From: Pelomyxa schiedti
Lineage: Eukaryota; Evosea; Pelobiontida; Pelomyxidae
DNA: 46,076 nt
NCBI GenBank assembly: GCA_020536535.1
Contig: JAHLWZ010000776.1
Location: 1,209-47,284 of the forward strand
Reading direction: 5' to 3'
The notes under the pieces are model-generated. The model worked only from the letters and a program-made list of their open reading frames with translations, made no database searches and was not told where the DNA came from. Below, piece by piece: positions 33,296-42,003 of the stretch; the first letter of the stretch is position 1, and every line of letters starts with the position of its first letter. Made by a program: the position numbers and the translations under genes.

Positions 33296-33895
33296 TTAGG
33301 ACTTGTGGAGGATGGCCTCGACAGCAACCTTGTCGATTTCAGAAGCATCGGTGGCCTGAAGCTCAGCACCAACACCAACCAAGCTCTTGCGGAGTGCGGC
33401 CTTGCTGCGGAACGTGTTAGTTCATTTGGTACAGAGCAAGTGTATTAATTTAATAACACAATACAAAATATTAACAAGGATAAATGCTACAAATAAAAGC
33501 CTACCTGGCGGTAATGAGGGTCTTTCTCTTGACTGGGGCAGTGTCTGGGGCCCAGAGGACGAAGACGAGCTAATAAAACGTGAATTCGAAAAACACGAAA
33601 GAACGACACGGCAAAAAATGCAAAATACGAAAAGAAAAAAAAAACAAACCTTGGATCGATCGCCCTCGCCACCGCCAAGGGTGTAGTCGTAGTCGAACAC
33701 GGCGTAGCGAACGTCGTTGGCGGGGAGCTTAGCGGTGAATTGTTCCCATGTCTCGGGTCTCTCGCCGGTGCTCTCGACGATAATTGTCTTGAGATCTGGG
33801 GTGAAGGTGAGGATCATGTGCCTCTTGTTGTGTCTCAGTTTGAGCTCGTTGTAGACAGACACGACATCGTCATGGATCGCGACTCCGGAGGCCAT
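33296..33895 (-). CDS. Cofilin/ADF (actin-depolymerising factor)
   Basis: This is a single ADF-H domain protein of about 135 residues that severs and depolymerises actin filaments. It begins MASGVAIHDDVVSVYNEL; the Ser at position 3 is the usual inhibitory phosphorylation site. Central blocks are RYAVFDYDYTLGGGEGDRSK and LVFVLWAPDTAPVKRKTLI, and the actin-binding long helix is FRSKAALRKSLVGVGAELQ, ending AILHKS. Two introns (about 33570-33652 and 33418-33504) have GT-AG ends. Start at 33895; a longer upstream frame to 34015 lacks homology. This is an intact, typical ADF/cofilin. Confidence 0.95.
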
Positions 33896-34200
33896 TTCGG
33901 TACGAGGTTTTGGTTTTTTTTGTAGTTTGTGACCTTTTGTTTTTTTTCCCGTATCCAGGCTTTTTCGCCGGGGGTTTTCATCGTGACGTAAAGTTGAATT
34001 GCAGCAATTAGACATGGTATAGAACTCCCTTTCTATTCCCTTGGCAGCTCTGGCCGTGCTAGTCCTCCTCCAGGTTTTGTTTTAAGATGCCAAGAGTGAC
34101 AGTAATTCCCTGCTCTTTCTCCATCTCTTCAAGGAAGCTTCCATGTCAACATCTCACACCAGAAATTAAAAAAAAGCAACATCTCATCAATCAAACACGA
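33896..34200. promoter_or_regulatory. Divergent promoter region, cofilin and CCHC-TatD genes
   Basis: A 305-bp interval lies between opposite start codons. T/A tracts sit near both starts. I see no other coding or RNA signal. Confidence 0.35.
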
Positions 34201-35792
34201 ATGGCTAGCGGGGGATGGGGACGTGGTAGAGGCAATGGAATGGGCGGAGGAGGTCCTGTGTGCTGCTTCAAGTGCGGCCAGGTTCACCGTTTGTAGCAGG
34301 CCGCAACATGTTGCTAAACTTGTTTTTCTTTTGTTTGGCAGCCGGGTCACTTCGCGCGTGATTGCGCGGTTGTGAGTTGTACTAGTACTTCTGCTTCTAC
34401 TACCTCTAGCGGTCGCGGTCGGTCGGGGGGCAACTCCATGACTAGGTCAGAGCCTCGGTGCTATAACTGTGGCCAAGTACCTATTTTCCCCTTCTTCTCT
34501 CTTCCTCTACATACGCACCCCACAACATGTATGTAAAGCATTTCGGACCATCCCACCACACACAGGACGGGACACCGAGCCAGAGAGTGCTCTGTCGCAA
34601 CCTCCGGTGCTACTAGTCCGCAGCATCTGATACGTGCCCCTGGAACACATGGCTTCATTGACACTCATTGCCACGTAAGTAGGGAGAGTGTTTTTACTGT
34701 CCTCCTCATAACTCTAAGTTGGATTATATTATGGATAAAATGAGAGTTCCTTCTTTTGAGCAGTTATTAGCCAGGCTTCACATGCCTGAGCACTATAGGG
34801 GGTGCATAACCACATTTTGGTAAATTTTCTCTCCTGCGTTATCAACTAAGCCCTATGAAGTGACATGGCTGCGCTTTCTCCATCACTTGGGAATGCTATG
34901 CAGCTCCTTGAAACGCCGCAAGTTTGGGGGACTTTTGGGTTGCACCCACACAATGCAAAATACTACAAGTGTGGCTTCTTTTTGTACAACTTCTTCTAAA
35001 ACTTTACAGTGCTGCAGCTGAGGCCAAGTAGTTTTAACAGAACAAACCAAATGGATTAACCCCAACTAGGATTATCGAGTTTCTTAAACACCCAAAAGCG
35101 GTTGCCTGGGGTGAAATTGGTCTAGACTTTCAGAAAAATGTTTCAGAGCGGCAAGTACAGATTGAGGCTTTCCAGCAACAGGTTGAAAGGTGTTTCCAAA
35201 CGTATTTTGACCGAGGTGCAGCTTGTGTGTGCCGTTTCTCTGGGGAAACCAGTTGTCATTCACTCTAGGCGGGCTGAGGATGTATGATGATTCAATTGCA
35301 GTTACATCCTAAAACTATCAAAGGAAACTTATGAGATTCTATGCACGTGTGTCCCTCATGACTGGCGAATTCATCTCCACTGCTTTAACGAAAGCATGGA
35401 GCACGCCGCACGAATGCACGGTATGAAAAACGGACTCATTTCTTTTCCTTAGACATATTCCAGCAACATTTCCTAATCTGTATTTCGGAATATCTGGCCA
35501 GGTTGTTAACCCAAAGAACACAAATCTTGCTAGTGTTATTCAAGGGGTCATTCCCATTGACCGGTTACTTTTGGAGGTATTTCCCAGTAGGAGTAATAGA
35601 GAAATCTAACCAAACCCAAAAAAGACTGATGCCCCATACATTACCCCTCAACCAGCTACCGGCATCAACCACTCAGGAAACATCCCTTTCATTGCCCAGT
35701 GGATTGCGGGGCTTCTGAGCATGGGTGTGGACCAAGTTCTGCAACAGTGTACCGCAAATGCAGCAGCTTTGTATAAACTGAGTCTCTCCTGA
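34201..35792 (+). CDS. TatD-family metal-dependent hydrolase with N-terminal CCHC zinc knuckles
   Basis: After a Gly/Arg-rich start (MASGGWGRGRGNGMGGGG) come two CCHC knuckles, CFKCGQPGHFARDC and CYNCGQ/TGHRAREC, typical RNA/ssDNA binders. A TatD/TATDN metallohydrolase follows: GFIDTHCHLDYIM (the H-x-H metal site), GTFGLHPHNA, WGEIGLDF (metal Glu), KPVVIHSRRAED, IHLHCF, LLLETDAPY (final metal Asp). TatD enzymes are 3'-5' exonucleases or DNases. About nine introns bring these motifs together. One junction is unresolved: the second knuckle is interrupted at about 34474-34565, and a GT-AG intron starting right after CGQ leaves the next exon one base out of frame. The rest is intact. A nucleic-acid repair or RNA turnover role is the inference. 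Confidence 0.8.
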
Positions 35793-35947
35793 GAACTACC
35801 ACCACAGAATTTTTGAGGAGCAAATAAAATAAATGAGAGGTGGTGAAAACAATGTCTTTCTTTATGTTTACAAGTGTGGTTTGGCCTCAGAATTGTGGTA
35901 GTTGAAACAAAAAAGCAAAATCGGCAAATAGCTTGCAATAGAGGGGT

Positions 35948-36583
35948 TCACTTTGGAGAGCCCTTCCTTTGGTGTTGGCTTGGAGTGTAGGTCTGATTCT
36001 CGTCTAGCAGGCAAAGTGCTTGGAATTCATTGACCCAGGAGAGAACGGCAGAGCCGTTGACGTTGTTGGAGACTGGTGTGACGTAATTGCCGCCGGTGTG
36101 CAACTGCAATTGGGGCTGCACGTGTGGCGGCTGGTATGGGCTGTCATCCATCGCGCTTGGGGAACTTTCTTCCCCAAGCGACAGACTGAGGGAACCTGGT
36201 TGTGGTCCCTGGTGTGCCGTTTCGGCCGGCTGCGTAGTAGTAGTATCGCCGTGGTTCAAAGGTGATGGGGAAAGAGAAAAAGAAAGAGAAGGCGAAGGGG
36301 AAACGGATCGGGCAGAGTCCATGGAAAGAACAAAGGAATCGTTGTAGTCCGCGAGGCCGAGAGGCCCGTTGGAAAGGGACATGGGAGCCAAGGAGGTAGC
36401 CATCGCCCCATAAGTAGAAAATGGGGTGTTAACAGCGCCATAGCCGTATGAAATCATTCCGGGGAGCTGGCGCAGCAGCGAGAAGGGAGACGGCGGTGGC
36501 GGCGGCTGGTTGGTGAGTGAGAAGTGCGGCACGATAATGGGACACGACTGGGGCCCCAAGTGCGGTGTCGGTGGCGTAGTCAT
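35948..36583 (-). CDS. Pro/Ser-rich protein of unknown function
   Basis: This is a single-exon frame of about 211 residues, starting at 36583 with MTTPPTPHLGPQ. It is Pro-rich near the start (NQPPPPPSPF), has a Tyr/Gly patch (MISYGYGAV), then a Ser-Pro/Leu-Ser stretch (SPSPSLSFSLSPSPL), and ends in a Gln-rich C-terminus. The frame stays open upstream to 37015, but that part is Lys/Ser-rich low complexity over a T tract and lacks gene-like features, so I chose the downstream ATG. No domain is recognised. It could be a disordered regulator. That it is a real gene rests on composition and length only. Confidence 0.5.
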   Translation of the reverse strand: MTTPPTPHLGPQSCPIIVPHFSLTNQPPPPPSPFSLLRQLPGMISYGYGAVNTPFSTYGAMATSLAPMSLSNGPLGLADYNDSFVLSMDSARSVSPSPSLSFSLSPSPLNHGDTTTTQPAETAHQGPQPGSLSLSLGEESSPSAMDDSPYQPPHVQPQLQLHTGGNYVTPVSNNVNGSAVLSWVNEFQALCLLDENQTYTPSQHQRKGSPK

Positions 36584-37159
36584 CGAAATACGGCGGGGGG
36601 GGAATTTGAGGGGGAGGGATTTTTCGTAAAGCCCTTGCGCTCGCAACGTAAACGGGTTGGTCTTGTTTTTGCTGTGGAATGGCTGTGTACTCGGCGATAC
36701 GGCACAATAAATAGGCCAAGGTTTGAAAGCGCTAGACGACGACGACGACGAAAAAAAGGCCAATTTACAGGGCTCCGAGGCACAGCCCAGCGACTTGTTC
36801 CCGCCGCTCTTTTTTTTTTTTTTTTTTGTGGTTTTTTTGTGAATTGAAACTTGCGTTTGCAATTTCGTTTCCACCGGACTTTTCTTTCTAGAAAAAGCGA
36901 CGCGTGGGCGATCTGATCTCCCGAACATCAAAGGCCAAGACATACAAATCCATTGTTCTTTTTTGTAGCCTTTTAAGGTGCCAATGGACGTTTCAGATGT
37001 TGCAAACAACATCAAGTGTCATTCCATTCTCTGATCGTGAAGGGTGTGCCGACCCTCTCCCTGGGTCTGTGTGTACGATCTCTATCTTGCATCCGGCTGT
37101 ATCTTGTGGAAAGAAAACGGTGAGCATAGACGGGGGTGAAGGGTGGCAAACCTTGTTGT
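36584..37159. other. Unassigned 576-bp interval
   Basis: This lies between the Pro/Ser-rich gene start and the DCAF13 stop, both minus-strand. It contains a 19-nt T run at 36811-36829 and moderately codon-like stretches on both strands (for example a plus frame from about 36895) with no recognisable protein. A short extra exon or a small unrecognised gene cannot be excluded. Confidence 0.4.
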
Positions 37160-39108
37160 TTAGGGTATGACTGTAACTACATCCCTCTCGGTTATTGGCT
37201 TGAGAGGTTCAACGGGGTTCTGGGCTCCAGGCTGCCTGGCGGGATGTGCCCGCAGGCGTTTGCGTTGATCTGCGAGAACCATGATGTCCCTCTTGGTGCG
37301 CATGGAATTCAACTGCTTAGGTAGATGGTGATAGTCGTGAATGGATCGGACGGGCTTGACGTGTTTGTAACGGTCGATAAGCTTTTCTTTGTAATCACGG
37401 TTCATTTGGTCTCGCAAGGTCAACTACTTTGTGGTCAGCGAGAGATCCACGTGGTTTACTAGAATGCGGCACACCAGTTTGAGTGGCTCAGAAGCGTTAG
37501 CTTTCCATACTCTCACGTTACCATCACTGCTGCCACTCACTATGAAACGGGAATCAACTGAAAACTTACTAACCCAACATCTCTGCATGCGCTGGGTGTG
37601 ATATACATCCCTTGCTCGAATATGATTAAGTCTACTAAGAATAAGTAGCAATTTGATAAATAAAGCACGCACGGCCAGATTCTTATTGAGCGGTCAAAGG
37701 AGCACGAAACAACTTCCAACCCTGTAGGAGAGAAATCTACATCCATCCTAGGAATGATGAGTATGCCAAGAGGAAGCACACAACTTACACAGCTTGGAAG
37801 TGGCCTCGGTATGCTTTCGACGCTTTCGTGAAGAATCTGGCATCGTAGGTGTAAACATTACTGTCTTCACTTCCAGTTGCAAACTGGTATGCAACCATTG
37901 GGTTCCACGAAATACTATTTACCTTGTTCTGTTGCCATTAGATTGATTATTGCTGTATTGTTTTTTTGTTAAACCTTAGTGACTAACTTTCTTATGGGAG
38001 TTTTCCTGCGAAGATCGTAAAGAGTTATAGCTCTTTCGTTGCCACAACTGACAAGAAGATCTTGTTCAATTGGATTGAATTTGCAGACGTTGAGAGTTTC
38101 ATCTCCCCACTGATAAGATTCGATTGGTGTTGAGCTACCTTTGAGTAAAAACGCAAGCAAACAACAACGTCAAGTGAAGCACACCGTTCATGTGACCATA
38201 TTTGCACCACCCCAAAACCTGCAGAAGCAAACACAGTATTTGCTCTTTGATGATCAAGGTACCTGCACTCAATCAATAACATAGTCATGGGTTACAGCAT
38301 CAACAGTCCATACATAATAGAGTGCTTGCATGGGTAGGTGCTCATTGGCTAAAAGAATTACTATGAGCAAACATTCTCAAAATGATAGGTGGCACATACA
38401 ACGACTTTTTTTGCTGCATTGCCTTGGTTAAAGAGTAAAGGCCATTGTTTAATCACATTATCTGAGCCACATGAAAAGAATGTATGGCCGGCATTTGACA
38501 TGCAAAGACCCCGAACAAGGCCTTCATGGCCCTGTATCTCGTTCACACACGTTCTGGAAATCAACCACTTTTACATATACGGAAACCGGAAAACAAAAAT
38601 GTACCTGCTAGCAATATCCCAGACCCTAATTTCTATTATTTCTGGTCAGGATAATTTCAGGAAATTGTAGGCATTACCTCCCTCAGCACCTCCACTCACG
38701 AAACAGGGGAGAAAGGTTGGATGTCTAGCCATACTAACTACACCATCAAGATGTCCTCTGGTAATAAAATGAAACATTCGTTATGACTGGTATTGCCAAA
38801 TATATGAAGTTTATTTACTAAGTAATGGTGCACTGCAAATTGGATGAACCACACAAGTACTTACGACATAGCTCCCACGAATGGTTTCGCGAACATCTTC
38901 TCCATTTTGACTGCGTTCATTGCCCTCACAAACTCACGCGGTTTTTCAAAGGGATGTATTGCCGGGTCCGTGTTTTTCAGTACTTTCTTGGCCGTACCAG
39001 GCGTCTCCTGTAGCAACTGACGGCGGGATCTCGAGATCACCTTAACCTTCTTGACTTGATGTTAATACTACGTATAACGCTCGATACGCCACGACGACGC
39101 ACCACCAT
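37160..39108 (-). CDS. DCAF13: DCAF13/SOF1, WD40 rRNA-processing factor
   Basis: SOF1 is a U3 snoRNP/SSU-processome component needed for 18S rRNA maturation; in animals it also serves as a CUL4-DDB1 adaptor. The N-terminus (KVKVISRSRRQ, then NTDPAIHPFEKPREFVRAMNAVKMEKMFAKPFVGAM) and the C-terminal DYKEKLIDRYKHVKPVRSIHDYHHLPK are diagnostic of this family. In between are WD40 units such as IQGHEGLVRGLCMSN...CGSDNVIKQW and FSVDSRFIVSGSSDGNVRVWKA. About nine small introns occur. The first exon is uncertain: no ATG is in frame with the conserved start, and the ATG at 39108 could connect through a short intron. The stop at 37160 is secure. Confidence 0.85.
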
Positions 39109-39200
39109 CTTTGATCGTCGGGGTTTTAATTAACTTTTTAATTAAAAACTGGCTACTAGATTATTTTTTTCACTCAGAACTCAGTCTCGACAGATCAGAC

Positions 39201-39691
39201 TCACATAGCAGCCACCAATTCCTTGAATTTGAGCTTTGCTTGTTCGGCCTGAGTCTCGAGTCTGTCCCTTGCGGCCTTCAACTTGGAGCCAGTCTGAGAC
39301 TTCAATTCGGCCAGCTTGATCTGTATCTCGTCGCGCTTGGAACGGGCCTCGGAGATCGCCTTGTTGAGCTTCTCCTTGCGAATTCCCTCCAGAGATCCAA
39401 GGGACATTTCGGCGCGGACAAGTTGTCCCTCGTACTCCTTGAGCTGGTTGCGAAGTTTCTTTTCAAAGCTCACTTGGTCTGAAGACAGTGAGGTTCAGTC
39501 TCTAATAATACACCCACTACTAGTGATACTATTATAATATTGAATGTGCTGTGGCATAAATACAAACCATTTTTAGACGAGGGCTTGGCAATGTAGACTC
39601 CAGCGACTACGAGTGCAACGACAACAAGGCCCACACCAATCACCGAGAACAAGTATCTGTGTGCTCGCACTGTCGATATCACCGTTTGCAT
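39201..39691 (-). CDS. Small single-pass membrane protein with coiled coil
   Basis: Two exons give about 130 residues. The N-terminal segment LFSVIGVGLVVVALVVAGVYIA is a clear membrane helix near residue 15. After the intron (about 39477-39565) comes a highly charged, continuous helical coiled coil (LRNQLKEYEGQLVRAEMSLG to RLETQAEQAKLKFKELVAAM). No family is recognised. The layout (short luminal or cytosolic start, one helix, coiled tail) suggests a membrane-anchored tether or an organelle-shaping factor. The stop is TGA at 39201-39203. Confidence 0.7.
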
Positions 39692-40144
39692 TTTTTTGTT
39701 TGTTCAGTTTCCCTTCTCACTCCTTCCCTTCGTTTCTGTCTGAATGATTTACCGAGACCCCAACGTTGGCCAGGCTTTCGGTCATTCGTCACCAGTCATA
39801 ACCCACGCCCTTTTATCAGATTTCGATGGTTTTTTCCCCCATTGGAGAACGAACTGACACTTTAACGAGTAATGTACGTCCGCCCTCCGTGTTCCACTGC
39901 TGATCTTGCATCCTAATCACAAGCACTGCACGCAGGGATGGATCTTGATCCTAAGCTGCATGAACAGAAAGAGATCTGGCTTTTTCCACCCCCAAAAGTC
40001 GACAATCAAGAAAAAAAAAAATTTACGCCTTTTTGGCTCGTTACGACCCGTGGCCACGAGACACCGAGCACGCGGCCACAACACCCACCCAATCGACTTC
40101 TCTTGCCATCCCATAAGTACTAGTCCTGTTGGGGTTTACAAGTG
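39692..40144. promoter_or_regulatory. Divergent promoter region, small membrane protein and MFS genes
   Basis: This 453-bp interval lies between opposite start codons. It contains an A tract (40011-40021) and GC-rich patches near 40045-40080. No coding or RNA feature is recognised. Confidence 0.35.
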
Positions 40145-41927
40145 ATGGCCTTCAGTAGTGACGCCGTTTTGGCACTCGTTGCCTTTACTCTCATCAATGC
40201 ACTCAATTGCGCTGATAGGTACTTGGGTTTTTTTTGTTTTTTAAATGTGTCATGTTGGGTGAAATCAAGCTATAAATTGATAAAATTCCATCCTACTTTT
40301 CCCCAAGGTATATCCCATCAGCAACAAAGGCCTTGTTGATAGAAGACCTTGGATTGACAGACACTCAAACTGGTGCCTTGATGACTGGTTTCATGGTGCT
40401 GTTTTTGGTTACAACTCCAGTTGTGGCCATTTTGGTTGACAAGGGGATGCCAAGGTAATGACTTAGGAAATCTTCTTCCCTCGTTATTCTTAGTGCCTGA
40501 TACAGGAAATTCTTTGTGATAGGAGGAGTGCTGCTGTGGTGTGTGGCTGCTGGTTTGGGTGCACTGGCAGTTAACTTTTGGACTCTTTTACTTCCTCGTT
40601 GTTTTGTGGGAGTTGGTGAAGCTTCGTATGCTTTTGCAGTGCTCTGCTTCTTTTCACCACTTCTAGATATGGTACTCTGGCACAAACAATTATCAGTGAC
40701 TTTTTCCCACCGGAACGACGGGCACTGACACTTGGAATCTATGATGCTGCCATACCAAGCGGCAGTGCAGTGGGATTCTTACTTGGTGGTTTCATTGGGC
40801 AATGTAGACAACTGGCACTCTTGTGTAACAGCAACTAACTTCACTGATAGATATGGGCTGGAGGTACGCGTTTCTGATCACTGCCATCCCTGGGTTAGCA
40901 GTTGTTCTTGTTGGGTTCCTTAACATGCCGGTTGCTGGGCAGAGTGAGAAGACAGGGAAAGAGGAGAAGAAACCACCTCCATGTATTTCTGAACTTGGGT
41001 TCTATTTGGTCTTAACTGCTACCCAGCTCTTCTTGCTACATTGAAGACTCTAATCAAGAGTCCGACGTACCTTTTTGCTCTTTTTGGGAATATCCCTTTT
41101 GCCTTTGGCAAAGGTTTATTAGCCGATTGGATGTCCATTTTCCTCATTCGAGATCATGGTGTGTTTGTCTCACTTTTTTTTTTCCCCATATCGAACTAAG
41201 CATTGATTGTTGGGTGTATTAGGCTTGACAGTAAGTCAAGCTGGAGTTTTTGCTGGGTGTATAGCCATTGCCGGAGGAATTTTGGGCAGTGTACTCGGTG
41301 GTGTTGTTTCTGAGAAGTGAGACTTATAAGGTGCTGTTAACTGTTAACTAATAAGAACTTCCACAGAATGGCAAAGAAGGTTAAGAACCCCCAGATGTTA
41401 GTGAGTTCCGTGGGAGTTGTTATTGCAAGTGGTTTCGCTGTTCTAGCTTTCTGTATGTGCACATCTCCCCTATTGTCACCAATCCAATCCAATCCCATCC
41501 ATAGTTGTGATGCAGGATAGCATACTCTTCGTTGCGGCCATGCTTCTCTTAGCCTCCATAAGCTCCTGGACATCAAATGGTAAATTCTAAAGCTCGTTTT
41601 GCCCTCATCCCTGATAAACCTCCCTCCCAAGGTCCCATACTTGCGGTTGTGGTCGGCAGTGCACCGCCCGATATGAGGGCCCGCACCATTGGTATTTCCG
41701 TTATCCTGGTTCACCTCTTTGGCGATGCCTTCTCTCCCACAATTGCCGGGCTTATTTCTGATGTCACTGGCGATATCAGAAATGCCATGATCATGTACCC
41801 AGTAACCCTTGTTGTGGCCGGGATTGTCTGGTTTATTGGATTCTGGGTCTGCCGGCACTTTGTTCACAAATCCCAGAAGGCTACTAAGAGCACCAGGCTT
41901 GTGGACTTGGAGACAATGGACACCTAA
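40145..41927 (+). CDS. Spinster-like major facilitator superfamily transporter
   Basis: This is a 12-helix MFS protein most like Spinster/SPNS (lysosomal lipid or sphingolipid transport in animals). Diagnostic blocks: NCADRYIPSATKALLIEDLGLTD at the start, DKGMPRKF (the MFS motif A loop), RCFVGVGEAS/YGTLAQTIISDFFPPERR, GIYDAAIPSGSAVGFLLGG, YMGWRYAFLITAIPGL, and in the second half GLTVSQAGVFAG, GGVVSEK and SPTIAGLISDVTG. Nine short GT-AG introns were placed by frame; the one at about 40632-40671 joins EAS to YGTLAQ. The cytosolic C-terminus is short and basic. The substrate is unknown; the family suggests lipids or amino acids in endolysosomes. Confidence 0.88.
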
Positions 41928-42003
41928 TTACCTCTTAACCTCTACAAAAAATAAGTAACAAAAAGAATACTCTTTTTATTTTCGTCTTTTTTTTTCCTTT
42001 TTT

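Noticed and set aside
28676-35792. DTG protease and CCHC knuckles 5 kb apart looked like remains of an LTR retroelement.
   Set aside because: There is no reverse transcriptase, integrase or LTR. The protease is a tandem intron-containing gene, and the knuckles are fused to a TatD hydrolase.
36584-37015. N-terminal extension of the Pro/Ser-rich protein up to 37015.
   Set aside because: The extension is Lys/Ser-rich low complexity across a homopolymer tract and lacks gene-like composition; the ATG at 36583 is a better start.
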